A stretch of DNA of 63,448 bases from Thiobacillus sp. (GCA_019459325.1 JAIBFA010000003.1:1-63448); one strand, 5' to 3'. Counted from the stretch's first letter, positions 19,922 to 28,399 are shown. Notes: generated by a model not told the origin, from the sequence alone. Program-made: numbers and translations.

Positions 19922-21312
19922 CCGTACGCGCCCACCCCTGGCTTGCCGCCCTCGCGGTCTACACCCACCCGCGCGTCGTCGGCATGCTATTCCTCGGCTT
20001 TTCGGCCGGGCTGCCGCTGCTCTTGGTGCTGGGCACGCTGTCATTCTGGCTGTCGGAAGCGGGCATCGCGCGCGCGACGATCGGGCACTTGAGCTGGGTG
20101 GGGCTGGCGTACGGCTTCAAGTTTCTGTGGTCGCCGCTGGTGGACCGGCTGCCGCTGCCCTTCCTCACGGCGCAGCTGGGCAAGCGGAGGGCGTGGCTGC
20201 TGCTGTCGCAGATCTGCATCGCGCTGGCGCTCTTGGGGATGGCGAACACGGACCCGGTGCTGAACCTGACGCATACGGTGTTCTTCGCACTGGCGGTGGC
20301 CTTCGCCTCGGCGACGCAGGACATCGCGCTCGACGCCTACCGCATCGAGGCGGTGGAAATCGAGAAGCAGGGCGCGATGGCGGCGACCTATCAGGCGGGC
20401 TACCGCATCGCGATGATCACGGCCGGCGCGGGGGTGCTGTGGATCGCGGCAAGCGTCGACCCGTCCGAGGCGACCTACGATTTCCGTCCCTGGCAGGTGG
20501 CGTACACGGTGATGGCGGCACTGATGGCGGTGGGCATCCTCACCACGCTGATCATCCGCGAGCCGGAAAAGAAGATTTCCAGCGTCACCACCGAGCGCGA
20601 GGCGCACACGCGGGAACGCTTCGCCGCGGCCGGGCTGACCGGCTGGCTGCTAACTGCCACGGCGTGGTTCCACAGCGCGGTGCTGTCGCCCTTCATCGAT
20701 TTCATCCAGCGCTACAAATGGCAGGCCGTGCTGATGCTGGCGCTGATCGCCGTCTACCGCATCTCGGACGTGGTGATGGGGGTGATGAGCAATCCCTTCT
20801 ACCAGGAAATGGGCTTCACCAAGGACGAAGTCGCCACCGTCTCCAAGGTATACGGCGTCATCATGACTATCGCCGGCGCGGGCCTCGGCGGCCTCCTGGT
20901 GATGCGCATGGGCGTGATGCGCACGCTGTTCCTGGGCGCGGTGCTGTCTGCAGCGACCAACCTGCTGTTCGTGTGGCTGGCCGGACGCGGGCATGACGTC
21001 GGCGCGCTGGTGTTCACGGTGTCGGCTGACAACCTTTCCGCGGGCATCGCATCAAGCGCCTTCGTTGCCTACCTCTCCGGCCTGGTGAACCAGGCGTATT
21101 CGGCCACGCAGTACGCGCTGTTCACCTCGGTGATGCTGCTGCTGCCCAAGTTCATCGCGGGCTTTTCCGGCGAGTTCGTCGATGCCTGGGGCTGGGCGAA
21201 CTTCTTCACCGGCACCGCGTTGATCGGGATTCCGGTGTTGTTGCTGGTGTGGCTGGTGGGTCGACAAGCAGACCAGCTTGTACAAAAAGGAGCCGGGGAT
21301 AAGCGGGCTTAG
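19918..21312 (+). CDS. ampG: AmpG-family muropeptide permease (MFS)
   Basis: 464 aa with about twelve to fourteen membrane helices. The family start is seen in GMLFLGFSAGLPLLLVLGTLSFWL, with EAGIARATIGHLSWVGLAYGFKFLWSPLVDRLP following. AmpG imports anhydro-muropeptides for cell-wall recycling and fits a genome with a full elongasome nearby. Start is the ATG overlapping the xthA stop; the frame extends upstream but inside xthA. Confidence 0.9.
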   Translation: MTVRAHPWLAALAVYTHPRVVGMLFLGFSAGLPLLLVLGTLSFWLSEAGIARATIGHLSWVGLAYGFKFLWSPLVDRLPLPFLTAQLGKRRAWLLLSQICIALALLGMANTDPVLNLTHTVFFALAVAFASATQDIALDAYRIEAVEIEKQGAMAATYQAGYRIAMITAGAGVLWIAASVDPSEATYDFRPWQVAYTVMAALMAVGILTTLIIREPEKKISSVTTEREAHTRERFAAAGLTGWLLTATAWFHSAVLSPFIDFIQRYKWQAVLMLALIAVYRISDVVMGVMSNPFYQEMGFTKDEVATVSKVYGVIMTIAGAGLGGLLVMRMGVMRTLFLGAVLSAATNLLFVWLAGRGHDVGALVFTVSADNLSAGIASSAFVAYLSGLVNQAYSATQYALFTSVMLLLPKFIAGFSGEFVDAWGWANFFTGTALIGIPVLLLVWLVGRQADQLVQKGAGDKRA

Positions 21313-21349
21313 GGCACCTCCTTGTCTGCCGTCTCTTGTGTAAACGACC

Positions 21350-22030
21350 ATGATCGAATTTTCCCTCCTCACCGCCCTGCTCGCCGGACTTCTCGGCGGC
21401 GTGCATTGCGTCGGCATGTGCGGCGGCATCGTCGCTGCATTCTCCTTCCGTGCCGACGGCAGCACGCCACCGTTCAGGATGCATCTGGCCTACAACCTGG
21501 GACGGGTGTCGTCCTATGTGCTGTTCGGCGCGCTGGCGGGGGCGCTCGGCGCCTCGCTCAAGCTGGCGGAGTTCCTGCCGGTGCAGACGCTGCTGTTTGT
21601 GCTGGCGCAGATCGTGATGATCCTGCTCGGTCTGTATCTGGCCGGATTCAACCAGTGGGTGCTGGTGTTCGAGCGCGCCGGCGGCGCGCTGTGGCGCCGG
21701 GTGAAACCACTGTTCCAGAAGCTGCTGCCGGTGAAATCGCTGCCGCAGGCGCTGCTGGCCGGCATGGCCTGGGGCTGGCTGCCATGCGGGCTGGTGTATT
21801 CGGTGCTGGTGTCCGCGCTGGCGGCGGGCAGCGCCACCTCGGGTGCGGCGCTGATGCTGGCGTTCGGCCTCGGCACGCTGCCCAACCTGCTGGGCATGGG
21901 TCTGTTCGCGCGGCAGATCCAGCCTTTCATGCAGCAGCGATGGGTGCGCCGCACGGCGGGTCTGACGGTGGCGGGCTTCGGCGTGTGGGGGCTGCTGACG
22001 CTCGGGTATTCGGCGTTTTCGAACGCCTGA
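21350..22030 (+). CDS. TauE/SafE (UreH-like) family membrane protein
   Basis: 226 aa with about six membrane helices. The start LLAGLLGGVHCVGMCGGI with HC-x2-MCGG is typical of the CcoI/UreH-associated branch of the sulfite exporter superfamily, often linked to copper or nickel handling; AWGWLPCGLVYSVL is the second half-repeat. Substrate unknown. It is a single gene, 37 bp after ampG, and ends beside the terminator of the opposite operon. Confidence 0.85.
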   Translation: MIEFSLLTALLAGLLGGVHCVGMCGGIVAAFSFRADGSTPPFRMHLAYNLGRVSSYVLFGALAGALGASLKLAEFLPVQTLLFVLAQIVMILLGLYLAGFNQWVLVFERAGGALWRRVKPLFQKLLPVKSLPQALLAGMAWGWLPCGLVYSVLVSALAAGSATSGAALMLAFGLGTLPNLLGMGLFARQIQPFMQQRWVRRTAGLTVAGFGVWGLLTLGYSAFSNA

Positions 22031-22045
22031 AACTGGGCCGTCAGG

Positions 22046-22071
22046 CAAAAAACTGCCCTGAATCCAGGGCT
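22046..22071 (-). terminator. Rho-independent terminator of the metX-mla operon
   Basis: On the minus strand: GCCCTG, loop GATT, CAGGGC, followed two bases later by six T. It lies just after the last gene of the minus-strand operon (stop at 22085). Confidence 0.75.
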
Positions 22072-22084
22072 GTGCGGGACGTGC

Positions 22085-22513
22085 TTACTTGTAGAACTTC
22101 TGGTTGAAGACCATCTCGCGTTTCGGCTCGCCGGCCACCTCCACGGTGGCGGTGAACTTCAGCGTGTCCGGCGGGGCAACGCGGAATTCGCCCAGATAGT
22201 AAATCGCCGTGCCTTCCTTGATCTCGCGCATCTCGACATTGGCCAGTTGCTGGTTGAGATTGGTGGCATAGACGGTGAGTTTGGCCGGCACCGGCGTCAA
22301 CGCACCGACCTTGTTCGGTTTCAGTATCGACATCGTGACCAGTCCGCGCGTCTTGCTGCGCTCGATCTTGTAGGCGCGCGCAACCTCAGGCAGCAGTTCG
22401 TCGGTGGTCAGGGCGTTGTAGTGGATTTCGAGCGAACCGAATTTTTGCGAGATTTCGGCGTGGGTGACGCCCACGATGGAACACAGGCACAGGGCTGCAA
22501 GCAGGCGCTTCAT
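22085..22513 (-). CDS. DUF4426 periplasmic protein
   Basis: 142 aa with a signal peptide (MKRLLAALCLCSIVGVTHA) and the DUF4426 pattern FGSLEIHYNALTTDELLPEVA and SILKPNK. Function unknown; usually a single small beta-sandwich-like domain. Its start overlaps the lipoprotein stop by four bases, so it is translated as the last gene of the Mla-type operon. Confidence 0.85.
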   Translation of the reverse strand: MKRLLAALCLCSIVGVTHAEISQKFGSLEIHYNALTTDELLPEVARAYKIERSKTRGLVTMSILKPNKVGALTPVPAKLTVYATNLNQQLANVEMREIKEGTAIYYLGEFRVAPPDTLKFTATVEVAGEPKREMVFNQKFYK

Positions 22514-23265
22514 GGTCTCTCTCCTTTTGTTGTGGGCGATGCCTTATTGATTGTAGGTGCTAATTGCAGCGAGGCGAGCCAGGCGGTGAGCTCGTCGAGC
22601 GCATGGCTGACCGCGAGGTTCGACGCCTGCGCGGCACCGGCCGCGTCGTAGGTCGCCAGCGGCACCTGCTGCTCGAATACGCGGCGGCCCAGCAGGGTGC
22701 GCTGTTTCAGGTCCACCAGATCGGCGCGCAGCACCAGACGAACCTGGCCGGGTTCGCTGGTAGCGTCGTGATAGAACTCGACCAGTTCGGTATCCAGCAG
22801 CACGTCTCCCCGCACATAGCCGCCAGGGGTGGCGACGTGGTAAGTCCCCAGGCGATCGAGCCGGGCGCGCATCAGATCGGCAAAGCGCTTGCCGGGGCGT
22901 TCGGTCCAGCGTGCGAACTGGTATTGGCCGCGGGTTGAAGCACTGCGGCTGAAGATGAGCTGGTCGGTATCGTAAAAACCGCCGGTGGTGGTGTCGAGCA
23001 CCAGCAGGGTCGGCGCATACGATCTCTCACGGGCTTCAGCCCGTAGAGAATCGGAGTCCCCTTGTGGGGCAGACGATTCCACACGCGCGATACGTAGGGG
23101 ATCGGAGTCCTTTAGGGCGTCTGCGCGCGGCGGTCTGGGTTCGACAGCAGGTGCCGGATCACTCAGCACGTAATACACCATGGCGGGCGTGTTGGACTTT
23201 TCGCCGAAGCTGAAACAGCCGGTGAGCATCAGGCTCAGCGCGGCAAGGACAAGGGCGGGTTTCAT
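22510..23265 (-). CDS. ABC-transport auxiliary lipoprotein (PqiC-like)
   Basis: 251 aa lipoprotein with lipobox LTGC at about residue 17, then the ABC_trans_aux pattern: VYYVLSDPAP, LLVLDTTTGGFYDTDQLIFSRS, WTERPGKRFADLMRARLDRLG. Proteins of this type cooperate with MCE proteins at the outer membrane. About 35-40 residues between the first strand and YAPTLLVLD are encoded by a palindromic insert (23021-23140) that keeps the frame. The start overlaps the mlaD-like stop (ATGA). Confidence 0.85.
   Translation of the reverse strand: MKPALVLAALSLMLTGCFSFGEKSNTPAMVYYVLSDPAPAVEPRPPRADALKDSDPLRIARVESSAPQGDSDSLRAEARERSYAPTLLVLDTTTGGFYDTDQLIFSRSASTRGQYQFARWTERPGKRFADLMRARLDRLGTYHVATPGGYVRGDVLLDTELVEFYHDATSEPGQVRLVLRADLVDLKQRTLLGRRVFEQQVPLATYDAAGAAQASNLAVSHALDELTAWLASLQLAPTINKASPTTKGERP
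23021..23140. repeat. Palindromic (REP-like) insertion inside the lipoprotein gene
   Basis: The hairpin at 23024-23048 is CTCT-c-ACGGGCT, loop TC, AGCCCGT-AGAG. A second short stem TCCCC-ttgt-GGGG follows, and two copies of ATCGGAGTCC (at about 23050 and 23101). CAGACG and CGTCTG at the right side also pair. The sequence is read through in frame as Arg/Ala/Ser/Asp-rich residues. The outer limits are approximate. Confidence 0.6.
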
Positions 23266-24209
23266 TGCAGTTTTTCTCCAGGGCCCAGTTGCTGCTGGCC
23301 GGGACCGAACAGGATGGCGCGCGGGTTGGACAGGCGCTGCCCGGCGGTGGTGAGGGTATCGGCACTGGTGCGCACGTCGCGGCTGACGTTGGTCAGTTCC
23401 AGCGTGCTGGTTTCGGTGAGTTGCTGGATTTGCCCGGAAATCAGGCTGGCGTCGCGCTGCAGTTTTTCCATCGCAACCCTGGCCTCCTGCAGTGCGGCCT
23501 CGGCGTTGTTCCCCACTCCGACGATGCTGCCCTCGGCGCGGGTGGCGGCCTGGCTGATGCTGGCGCCGGCAAAGCGGAATTCGTCGGAGGCGTCACGGAT
23601 GCCCTGCACCACGGCATCGAGACTCTGCTTGTTGGCGGCCAGATGGCCGGACAGTTCGTTGAGATTGGCCAGGGTCTGCGAGATGGCGCGCTGGTTTTCA
23701 TCGGACAGCAAGATGTTCATGCGCTCCACGACCTGCGCGCCGTTTTCCGCCAGACGGGACACCGCGGTGGCGACCTTGTCGATGTCGGAACTGCCCTCGG
23801 CGATGACCGGATAGCGTTCACCCTTGGGCACCTTGTCAAGCAGCGGCGCGTCGGCCGGGCCATTGTTGATTTCAACCGCCGCGATGCCGGTGACCAGGTT
23901 GCGCTTGATGTAGGCCGCGGCGCCTGCGTGCACCGGCACGCCCTCGTCGATGCGCGCGGTCACTGCAACGGCCTCGTCCTGATCGTTGGCGAAGCGGTAG
24001 CCATCGACCACGCCCACCTTGATGCCGCGCATCTTGACCGGGCTGCCGACCGCCAGTCCGTCGAGCGACTGCTGCCTGAAATAGAGGGTGTAGGTTTGAT
24101 AGGCGATGGTGTCGGCCGCCCCGGCCAGCCACAGGATCGCCAGCGACATCAGCGCGACCACCGCCACCACCAGCGTGCCGACCAGGGTATAGCGGCCTTC
24201 AGTTTCCAT
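23262..24209 (-). CDS. MlaD/MCE-domain lipid-transport protein
   Basis: 315 aa. An N-terminal membrane anchor (TLVGTLVVAVVALMSLAILWL) is followed by an MCE domain (YFRQQSLDGLAVGSPVKMRGIKVGVVDGYR) and a long helical tail near residues 140-290. Such proteins form hexameric rings that carry lipids between the membranes. Start METEGRYTLVG at 24209, 11 bp inside the ATPase gene. Partner proteins are encoded on both sides. Confidence 0.9.
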   Translation of the reverse strand: METEGRYTLVGTLVVAVVALMSLAILWLAGAADTIAYQTYTLYFRQQSLDGLAVGSPVKMRGIKVGVVDGYRFANDQDEAVAVTARIDEGVPVHAGAAAYIKRNLVTGIAAVEINNGPADAPLLDKVPKGERYPVIAEGSSDIDKVATAVSRLAENGAQVVERMNILLSDENQRAISQTLANLNELSGHLAANKQSLDAVVQGIRDASDEFRFAGASISQAATRAEGSIVGVGNNAEAALQEARVAMEKLQRDASLISGQIQQLTETSTLELTNVSRDVRTSADTLTTAGQRLSNPRAILFGPGQQQLGPGEKLQ

Positions 24210-24966
24210 GTACGGTCTCTCCTTCCGACGCACGCGCGGCGAAATAGTCGCGCAGCCACGGATCGTCGATGTGTTTCAGTTCGGCCAAGGTTCCGCTGCC
24301 GAGCACCTGCCCGTCCGACAGCACGATGACGCGGTCGATAATCGAAAACAGTGTATCCAAGTCATGGGTGACGAGGAATACGGTGAGGCCAAGGCTGTCG
24401 GCCAGCAGCCGGATCAGCTTGTCGAAAGCGCGCGCTGAAATCGGGTCGAGGCCGGAGGTCGGCTCGTCGAGAAATAGCAGCTCGGGATCGAGCGCCAGCG
24501 CGCGCGCCAGCGCCACGCGCTTCCGCATGCCGCCGGACAGTTCGCTCGGCCGCTTGCCGGCGGTGTCCGGCGGCAGCCCGGCCAGTGCAAGCTTCAGCCG
24601 CGCCAGCTGGCGGCAGGTGGCGTGCGGCAGGTCGGTGTGCTCGAACAGCGGGGTGGCGACGTTGTCCTCTACGGTGAGGGAAGAGAACAGCGCGCCATCC
24701 TGAAACAGCACACCAAACCGCCGGCGCAGCGTGTTCATCTGCTCGGAGGTGCTGTCCCACACCGATTGGCCGAACAATTCGATGCGGCCCGCCTGCGGTT
24801 TCAGCAAGCCGATGATTTCGCGCATCAGCACCGACTTGCCGGTGCCGCTGCCGCCGATCAGCGCAATCACCTCGCCGCGCGCCACGGACAGACTGAGGTC
24901 GCGATGGATGCTGCGTCCGCCCAGCGTGGTGGAGACATTCTGGACGTCGATGACGAGCTCGGCCAT
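24199..24966 (-). CDS. Mla-type lipid ABC transporter ATPase
   Basis: 255 aa. Walker A GGSGTGKSVLMREI, signature LSGGMRKRVALARALAL, Walker B LLFLDEPTSGLDP and the switch His in VTHD are intact. Belongs to the MlaF/Ttg2A group by neighbours and by the MRKR signature. The start ATG overlaps the permease stop (TGATG). Confidence 0.93.
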   Translation of the reverse strand: MAELVIDVQNVSTTLGGRSIHRDLSLSVARGEVIALIGGSGTGKSVLMREIIGLLKPQAGRIELFGQSVWDSTSEQMNTLRRRFGVLFQDGALFSSLTVEDNVATPLFEHTDLPHATCRQLARLKLALAGLPPDTAGKRPSELSGGMRKRVALARALALDPELLFLDEPTSGLDPISARAFDKLIRLLADSLGLTVFLVTHDLDTLFSIIDRVIVLSDGQVLGSGTLAELKHIDDPWLRDYFAARASEGETVHGN

Positions 24967-26060
24967 CAGATTCCCAGCTTCACGAAGGTGACGGCAAACA
25001 TGGCGTTGAGGACGATGATGGCCACCAGGCTCTGCACCACCGTGGACGTGGTGTTCGCGCCCACGCTGCGCGCGTCGCGGGTCACCGACAGTCCCATGCG
25101 GCAGGCAATGAGCGCGATGAAAACAGCAAACACCGGCGCCTTGCACAAGCCGACCAGGAGGGTTGTCAGCTCCAGCACGTCGACCATGCGGTCCCTGAAT
25201 ATGGAATACGAAATATCCAGCTGCTCCTGCGCCACCAGCATGCCGCCGACGACCCCGGCGATATCGCCGATGAATACCAGTAACGGCATGGCGATCAGCA
25301 GCGCCAGCATGCGCGGAATCACCAGCACTGCCAGCGGCGACAGGCCGAGCGTGGTGATGGCGTCGATCTCGTCGGTGACCTTCATGGTGCCGATCTGCGC
25401 GGTGATGGCGGCGCCGGTGCGCCCGGCCACCAGGACCGCGACGATGACCGGCGACACCTCGCGCATGACCGCCAGCAGGATGCCGTCGACGACAAAGATG
25501 TTGGCGCCGAACTGCAGCGCCTGATCCCCCAGCAGGTAGGCGAACACCACGCCGAGCAGGAACAGCATGCCGGCCACGATGGGAATCGCACCGACGAATA
25601 TCGAACCGAGCTGGGTGCCGAATTCGCGCCAGCGCCAGCGTCCGGGATGGCCCAATAGCGTCATCAGCTCCAGAAACAGCTGGCCGACGAAGCCAAGCAG
25701 ACCTACGACGTTCGCCCACACCACCAGGGTGCTGCGCCCGATGAGTTCGAGCATGCCTTCGCGATGCGGCCCGGTTTGTGCGGCGGTAGCGGCAGCGTGC
25801 TGCGCAACCAGGTTCAGCATCGCCAGATGCTGCGGCTGGAACGCGCGCAGTTCGGGCATCGGGTCACTGGCCCGGGGCCGCGCGGCAGTGAGCAGCAGCC
25901 AGGCGCCGTTGGTGTCGAGCTCGGCGACGCCGGCGCCGTCGAGAATGCGCACGGTTTTTCCGGAAACATTCGGCAGCGCGGAAGCGGCTTCGGCGTGCCA
26001 GACGCCGCTGGCGATCAGCGCGCCCTGGGCTTCGTCGAAATGCGCGCTGGCTTCCCTCAT
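24966..26060 (-). CDS. MlaE-family lipid ABC permease with N-terminal STAS-like domain
   Basis: 364 aa. The N-terminal 110 residues (SGKTVRILDGAGVAELDTNGAW) look like a STAS-type domain fused to the MlaE permease, whose motifs GRTGAAITAQIGTMKVTDEIDAI and TVVQSLVAIIVLNAMFA are clear. This fused form is known in bacteria. The start ATG overlaps the stop of the metX-like gene (ATGA), an unusual coupling of lipid transport to methionine synthesis. Confidence 0.92.
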   Translation of the reverse strand: MREASAHFDEAQGALIASGVWHAEAASALPNVSGKTVRILDGAGVAELDTNGAWLLLTAARPRASDPMPELRAFQPQHLAMLNLVAQHAAATAAQTGPHREGMLELIGRSTLVVWANVVGLLGFVGQLFLELMTLLGHPGRWRWREFGTQLGSIFVGAIPIVAGMLFLLGVVFAYLLGDQALQFGANIFVVDGILLAVMREVSPVIVAVLVAGRTGAAITAQIGTMKVTDEIDAITTLGLSPLAVLVIPRMLALLIAMPLLVFIGDIAGVVGGMLVAQEQLDISYSIFRDRMVDVLELTTLLVGLCKAPVFAVFIALIACRMGLSVTRDARSVGANTTSTVVQSLVAIIVLNAMFAVTFVKLGI

Positions 26061-27109
26061 TCCAGTCCCAGCGGGTTGTTGGGATCGATGCCCGGCATGA
26101 AGGGCAGGCCGCGCTCGCGGTGGGTGACCTGATAGACGCAGCCGATCCAGTTGCCGACCACCGCTTCGGCGGTGTCGTGCCAGGTATTGTCGAGCAGCGG
26201 CAGCAGATGCGCTTCGGGAAAGGCCAGCGTCTCGCCTGCCTGCATGCGGCTGCCGAATTCGGCGAGCAGGGCCTGCGCCTGGCGGTTGAAATAGCGCTGC
26301 GGGAAGGGCGGCCAGCTGGACAGTTTTCCCGAGGCGGCGAGCAACAGGTCGCGCTTGTATTCCTTCAGCAGCGACACCGTGTCGTATTCGGGGTGCCCCT
26401 GGAAAAACACCGTGCGCAGCCCGTCGCCGGAAACCGCCAGATGCACACCCGCCTCCGCGCTTTCCACCAGCACCTTGACCCCGGCCGTCTCGAACTGCGC
26501 GCGCGAGACGTCGTTCCAGCGCGAATGCGGCACGTCGAAGCGGGTGTTGACGTCGGCCACCAGCGGATGGCGGCCGTCGGTGACGCGATGCTCGAACACG
26601 CCCCAGATCTTGTGCGGCTGCTTCACCCGCGTCTGGCCGTGGCGGAACTGCATCACGGCATGGGTGGCAAGACAGGAGCACAGCGTCGAGGTGACGTTGT
26701 CCCAGGCCCAGTCGATCACCTCGATCAGCGGCTGCCAGAACGCCTCGTCGGCGAGGTTGGCATGGCTGACGTTGGCGCCGGTGATGATCAAGGCATCCAG
26801 CCCCTTCTCGCGGATGGCATCGAAACTTTCGTAAAACTGCGCGATGTGCGCACGCGCCGTTTCGTTGCGCGGCAGCGTCGGCAACGTGAACGGATGCATG
26901 TAGAACTGCGCGATCGGGTTGGATTCGCCGACCAGCCGGTAGAACTGCCGCTCGGTCGCTTCCAGCGCCGCGTCCGGCATCATGTTAAGCAGACCGACGT
27001 GGAGTTCACGGATTTCCTGCTGTGCGGCACGGTGGGTATCCAGCACCGTGATGCCGTCGCGGCGCAGGCGGTCGAAGGTGGGCAGGGCGTTGTGCGCGAC
27101 CAGCGGCAT
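26057..27109 (-). CDS. metA: Homoserine O-succinyltransferase (MetA family)
   Basis: 350 aa, MetA/MetAS fold. IRELHVGLLNMMPDAALEATERQFYRLVG, ALIITGANV, the nucleophile region CSCLATHAVMQF and FFQGHPEYDT are present. It acylates homoserine as the first committed step of methionine synthesis. Several betaproteobacteria use this family, named metXS or metAS. Start MPLVAHNALPTFDRL at 27109, one base after the upstream gene. Confidence 0.88.
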   Translation of the reverse strand: MPLVAHNALPTFDRLRRDGITVLDTHRAAQQEIRELHVGLLNMMPDAALEATERQFYRLVGESNPIAQFYMHPFTLPTLPRNETARAHIAQFYESFDAIREKGLDALIITGANVSHANLADEAFWQPLIEVIDWAWDNVTSTLCSCLATHAVMQFRHGQTRVKQPHKIWGVFEHRVTDGRHPLVADVNTRFDVPHSRWNDVSRAQFETAGVKVLVESAEAGVHLAVSGDGLRTVFFQGHPEYDTVSLLKEYKRDLLLAASGKLSSWPPFPQRYFNRQAQALLAEFGSRMQAGETLAFPEAHLLPLLDNTWHDTAEAVVGNWIGCVYQVTHRERGLPFMPGIDPNNPLGLE

Positions 27110-27110
27110 G

Positions 27111-27962
27111 TCAGCGTCCCTTGCGCGCCACCGCGGCTTCGACCAGCGCGAGGAAGTCACGCTCGTCGCGCACCTGCGCCACTTCCTGCGAGGTCACGGT
27201 GTAGCCGTGCGGCTGGGCGATGGCCTCGTAGCGCGGGATGCGCGAGTGGAACAGGCGCGGAAACACCCAGCGCGCGAAGTCGTCCGGCTCGACCTGGGCG
27301 ACGAATTCCAGGCCTTTTTCCTGCAGATAGACCGGCAGATGCTCGGCGAGGAAGGGCGGGCGGAAATACAGCGGCTTGGGATCGGACTGCGCGCGCTTGA
27401 TCAGCGTGTCCTCTTCTTCGCGCGTCGTGGTCTGGATATAAAGGATCAGCGTGTGCTCGGCCAGCAGTTCGACCACGCCGGGCTCGTCCAGTTCGCACAG
27501 GCTGCCGCCGACGTCGTTGACGAAGTGCGGATAGCCGTAGATTTCCTGGCCCTTGCGGATGAATTCAGGCACGTCGCGCATGGCGGCGATTTCGGCATCG
27601 CGATACGCGGCCTGGCGGCGCGAGAACTCGTCAAGTGACAGCCCGCCCCATTCCGGGCTGCCGAGCTTGCCGACGAAGGTCAGCACCGGCCCCAGATCGT
27701 GGATCTTGATGTTGTTCTTGATGTCGATCCAGTCGTTGCGCAGCAGGTCGCGCAGAAACGGCACCTGCATCGCCTGCTGCTTGATGATGTCGAGAATGGG
27801 CTCGTCGAGGTAGCGTGTGCCGATGCGGTAGTCGCCGGAGAAATGGAACCAGTCGTGGCCGCGCAGCATGGACGAGATATGCGTCTTGCCGACGCCGGAC
27901 ATGCCGAGCAGGGTGATGCGCTTGGTCGGCCAGGCGCGGAAGGAGTCGGGGGTGAAATGCAT
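27111..27962 (-). CDS. P-loop NTPase of unknown function
   Basis: 283 aa. Walker A ITLLGMSGVGKTHISSML near residue 17-33. Other stretches (FHFSGDYRIGTRYL, VNDVGGSLCELDEPGVVELL, LILYIQTTTREEE) suggest a small-molecule or nucleotide kinase-like P-loop fold, but the family is not recognised. It is first in the operon with metA and the mla-like genes. The ATG at 27962 lies about 250 bp from the divergent guanidine promoter. Confidence 0.8.
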   Translation of the reverse strand: MHFTPDSFRAWPTKRITLLGMSGVGKTHISSMLRGHDWFHFSGDYRIGTRYLDEPILDIIKQQAMQVPFLRDLLRNDWIDIKNNIKIHDLGPVLTFVGKLGSPEWGGLSLDEFSRRQAAYRDAEIAAMRDVPEFIRKGQEIYGYPHFVNDVGGSLCELDEPGVVELLAEHTLILYIQTTTREEEDTLIKRAQSDPKPLYFRPPFLAEHLPVYLQEKGLEFVAQVEPDDFARWVFPRLFHSRIPRYEAIAQPHGYTVTSQEVAQVRDERDFLALVEAAVARKGR

Positions 27963-28037
27963 GGGGTCGGTTTTCTTATGTCTAGCGCGAAGCCTACCGA
28001 AAAGCCACCCAATTAAAAAGGGCGCGCTGCGAAGCGA

Positions 28038-28054
28038 CCGCCCGGTTTGGTGCA
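28038..28054. promoter_or_regulatory. Possible NtrC site 1
   Basis: A 17-bp window ending in a perfect GGTGCA half-site (28049-28054); the left half is poor. Its centre is 32 bp from site 2, the same spacing as the two strong NtrC sites upstream of enteric glnA. Confidence 0.4.
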
Positions 28055-28069
28055 CGATGGACTGCGCCC

Positions 28070-28086
28070 TGCACCAATTCGGATCA
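28070..28086. promoter_or_regulatory. Possible NtrC site 2
   Basis: TGCACC-N5-GGATCA, compared with the NtrC pattern TGCACC-N5-GGTGCA: ten of twelve dyad positions match. It lies about 120-140 bp upstream of the predicted sigma-54 start site, a normal enhancer distance. Confidence 0.5.
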
Positions 28087-28180
28087 CAGCAAACAGCTCC
28101 GCCTGCGCCGCACCCGGCAGCCTGCCCGTCTATCCCAGTGAGGGCGGGCGTTTCCGGAGCAACACCCGTTCCGCCCAGGG

Positions 28181-28197
28181 CTGGCATAGGTGTTGCT
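28181..28197 (+). promoter_or_regulatory. Sigma-54 promoter of the guanidine operon
   Basis: CTGGCATAGGTGTTGCT matches the sigma-54 pattern YTGGCAYRNNNNTTGCW, with GG at 28183-28184 and GC at 28195-28196, exactly ten bases apart. Transcription should start near 28208, about 40 bases before the riboswitch. Confidence 0.75.
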
Positions 28198-28250
28198 CAT
28201 ACCGCTGTGTCGGGAAAAGCGGCGCACTGTCGTCTGCATTTACCGCGAAT

Positions 28251-28346
28251 GCGCAGCTAGGGTTCCGGTCCCGCGAGGGATGACTGGTCCGAGAGCAGCC
28301 GGCACCGCCCAAGCGGGGCTCCACGGAGGGACAAAAGCCCGGGAGA
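28251..28346 (+). ncRNA. Guanidine-I (ykkC) riboswitch aptamer
   Basis: All conserved parts of the guanidine-I aptamer are present in order: CTAGGGTTCCGG (28257-28268), ACTGGTCCGAGAG (28283-28295), ACGGAGGGACAAAAGCCC (28323-28340) and GGGAG. Ligand binding normally turns on genes for guanidine breakdown or export. It lies in the leader of the gene at 28400, downstream of the sigma-54 promoter. The variable arm (GCACCGCCCAAGCGGGGCT) folds into its own stem. Confidence 0.95.
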
Positions 28347-28384
28347 ACGCGTTTACCGCTGTCCCGGGCCCATCCATCATTTTT
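28337..28384 (+). terminator. Riboswitch expression platform (conditional terminator)
   Basis: GCCCGGGA (28337-28344) can pair with TCCCGGGC (28362-28369), followed ten bases later by five T (28380-28384). The left arm is the conserved 3' end of the aptamer, so aptamer and terminator exclude each other. Guanidine binding should therefore allow read-through. Confidence 0.7.
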
Positions 28385-28399
28385 CCCCAAGGAGCAACC

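Noticed and set aside
28157..28198. 10-bp inverted repeat GAGCAACACC / GGTGTTGCTC as a terminator
   Set aside because: Its right arm is the -12 part of the sigma-54 promoter and no T-run follows; listed only as part of the promoter region.
28251..28346. TPP or SAM riboswitch
   Set aside because: The metA gene nearby raised the idea of SAM, but the conserved elements are those of guanidine-I and the RNA points away from metA.
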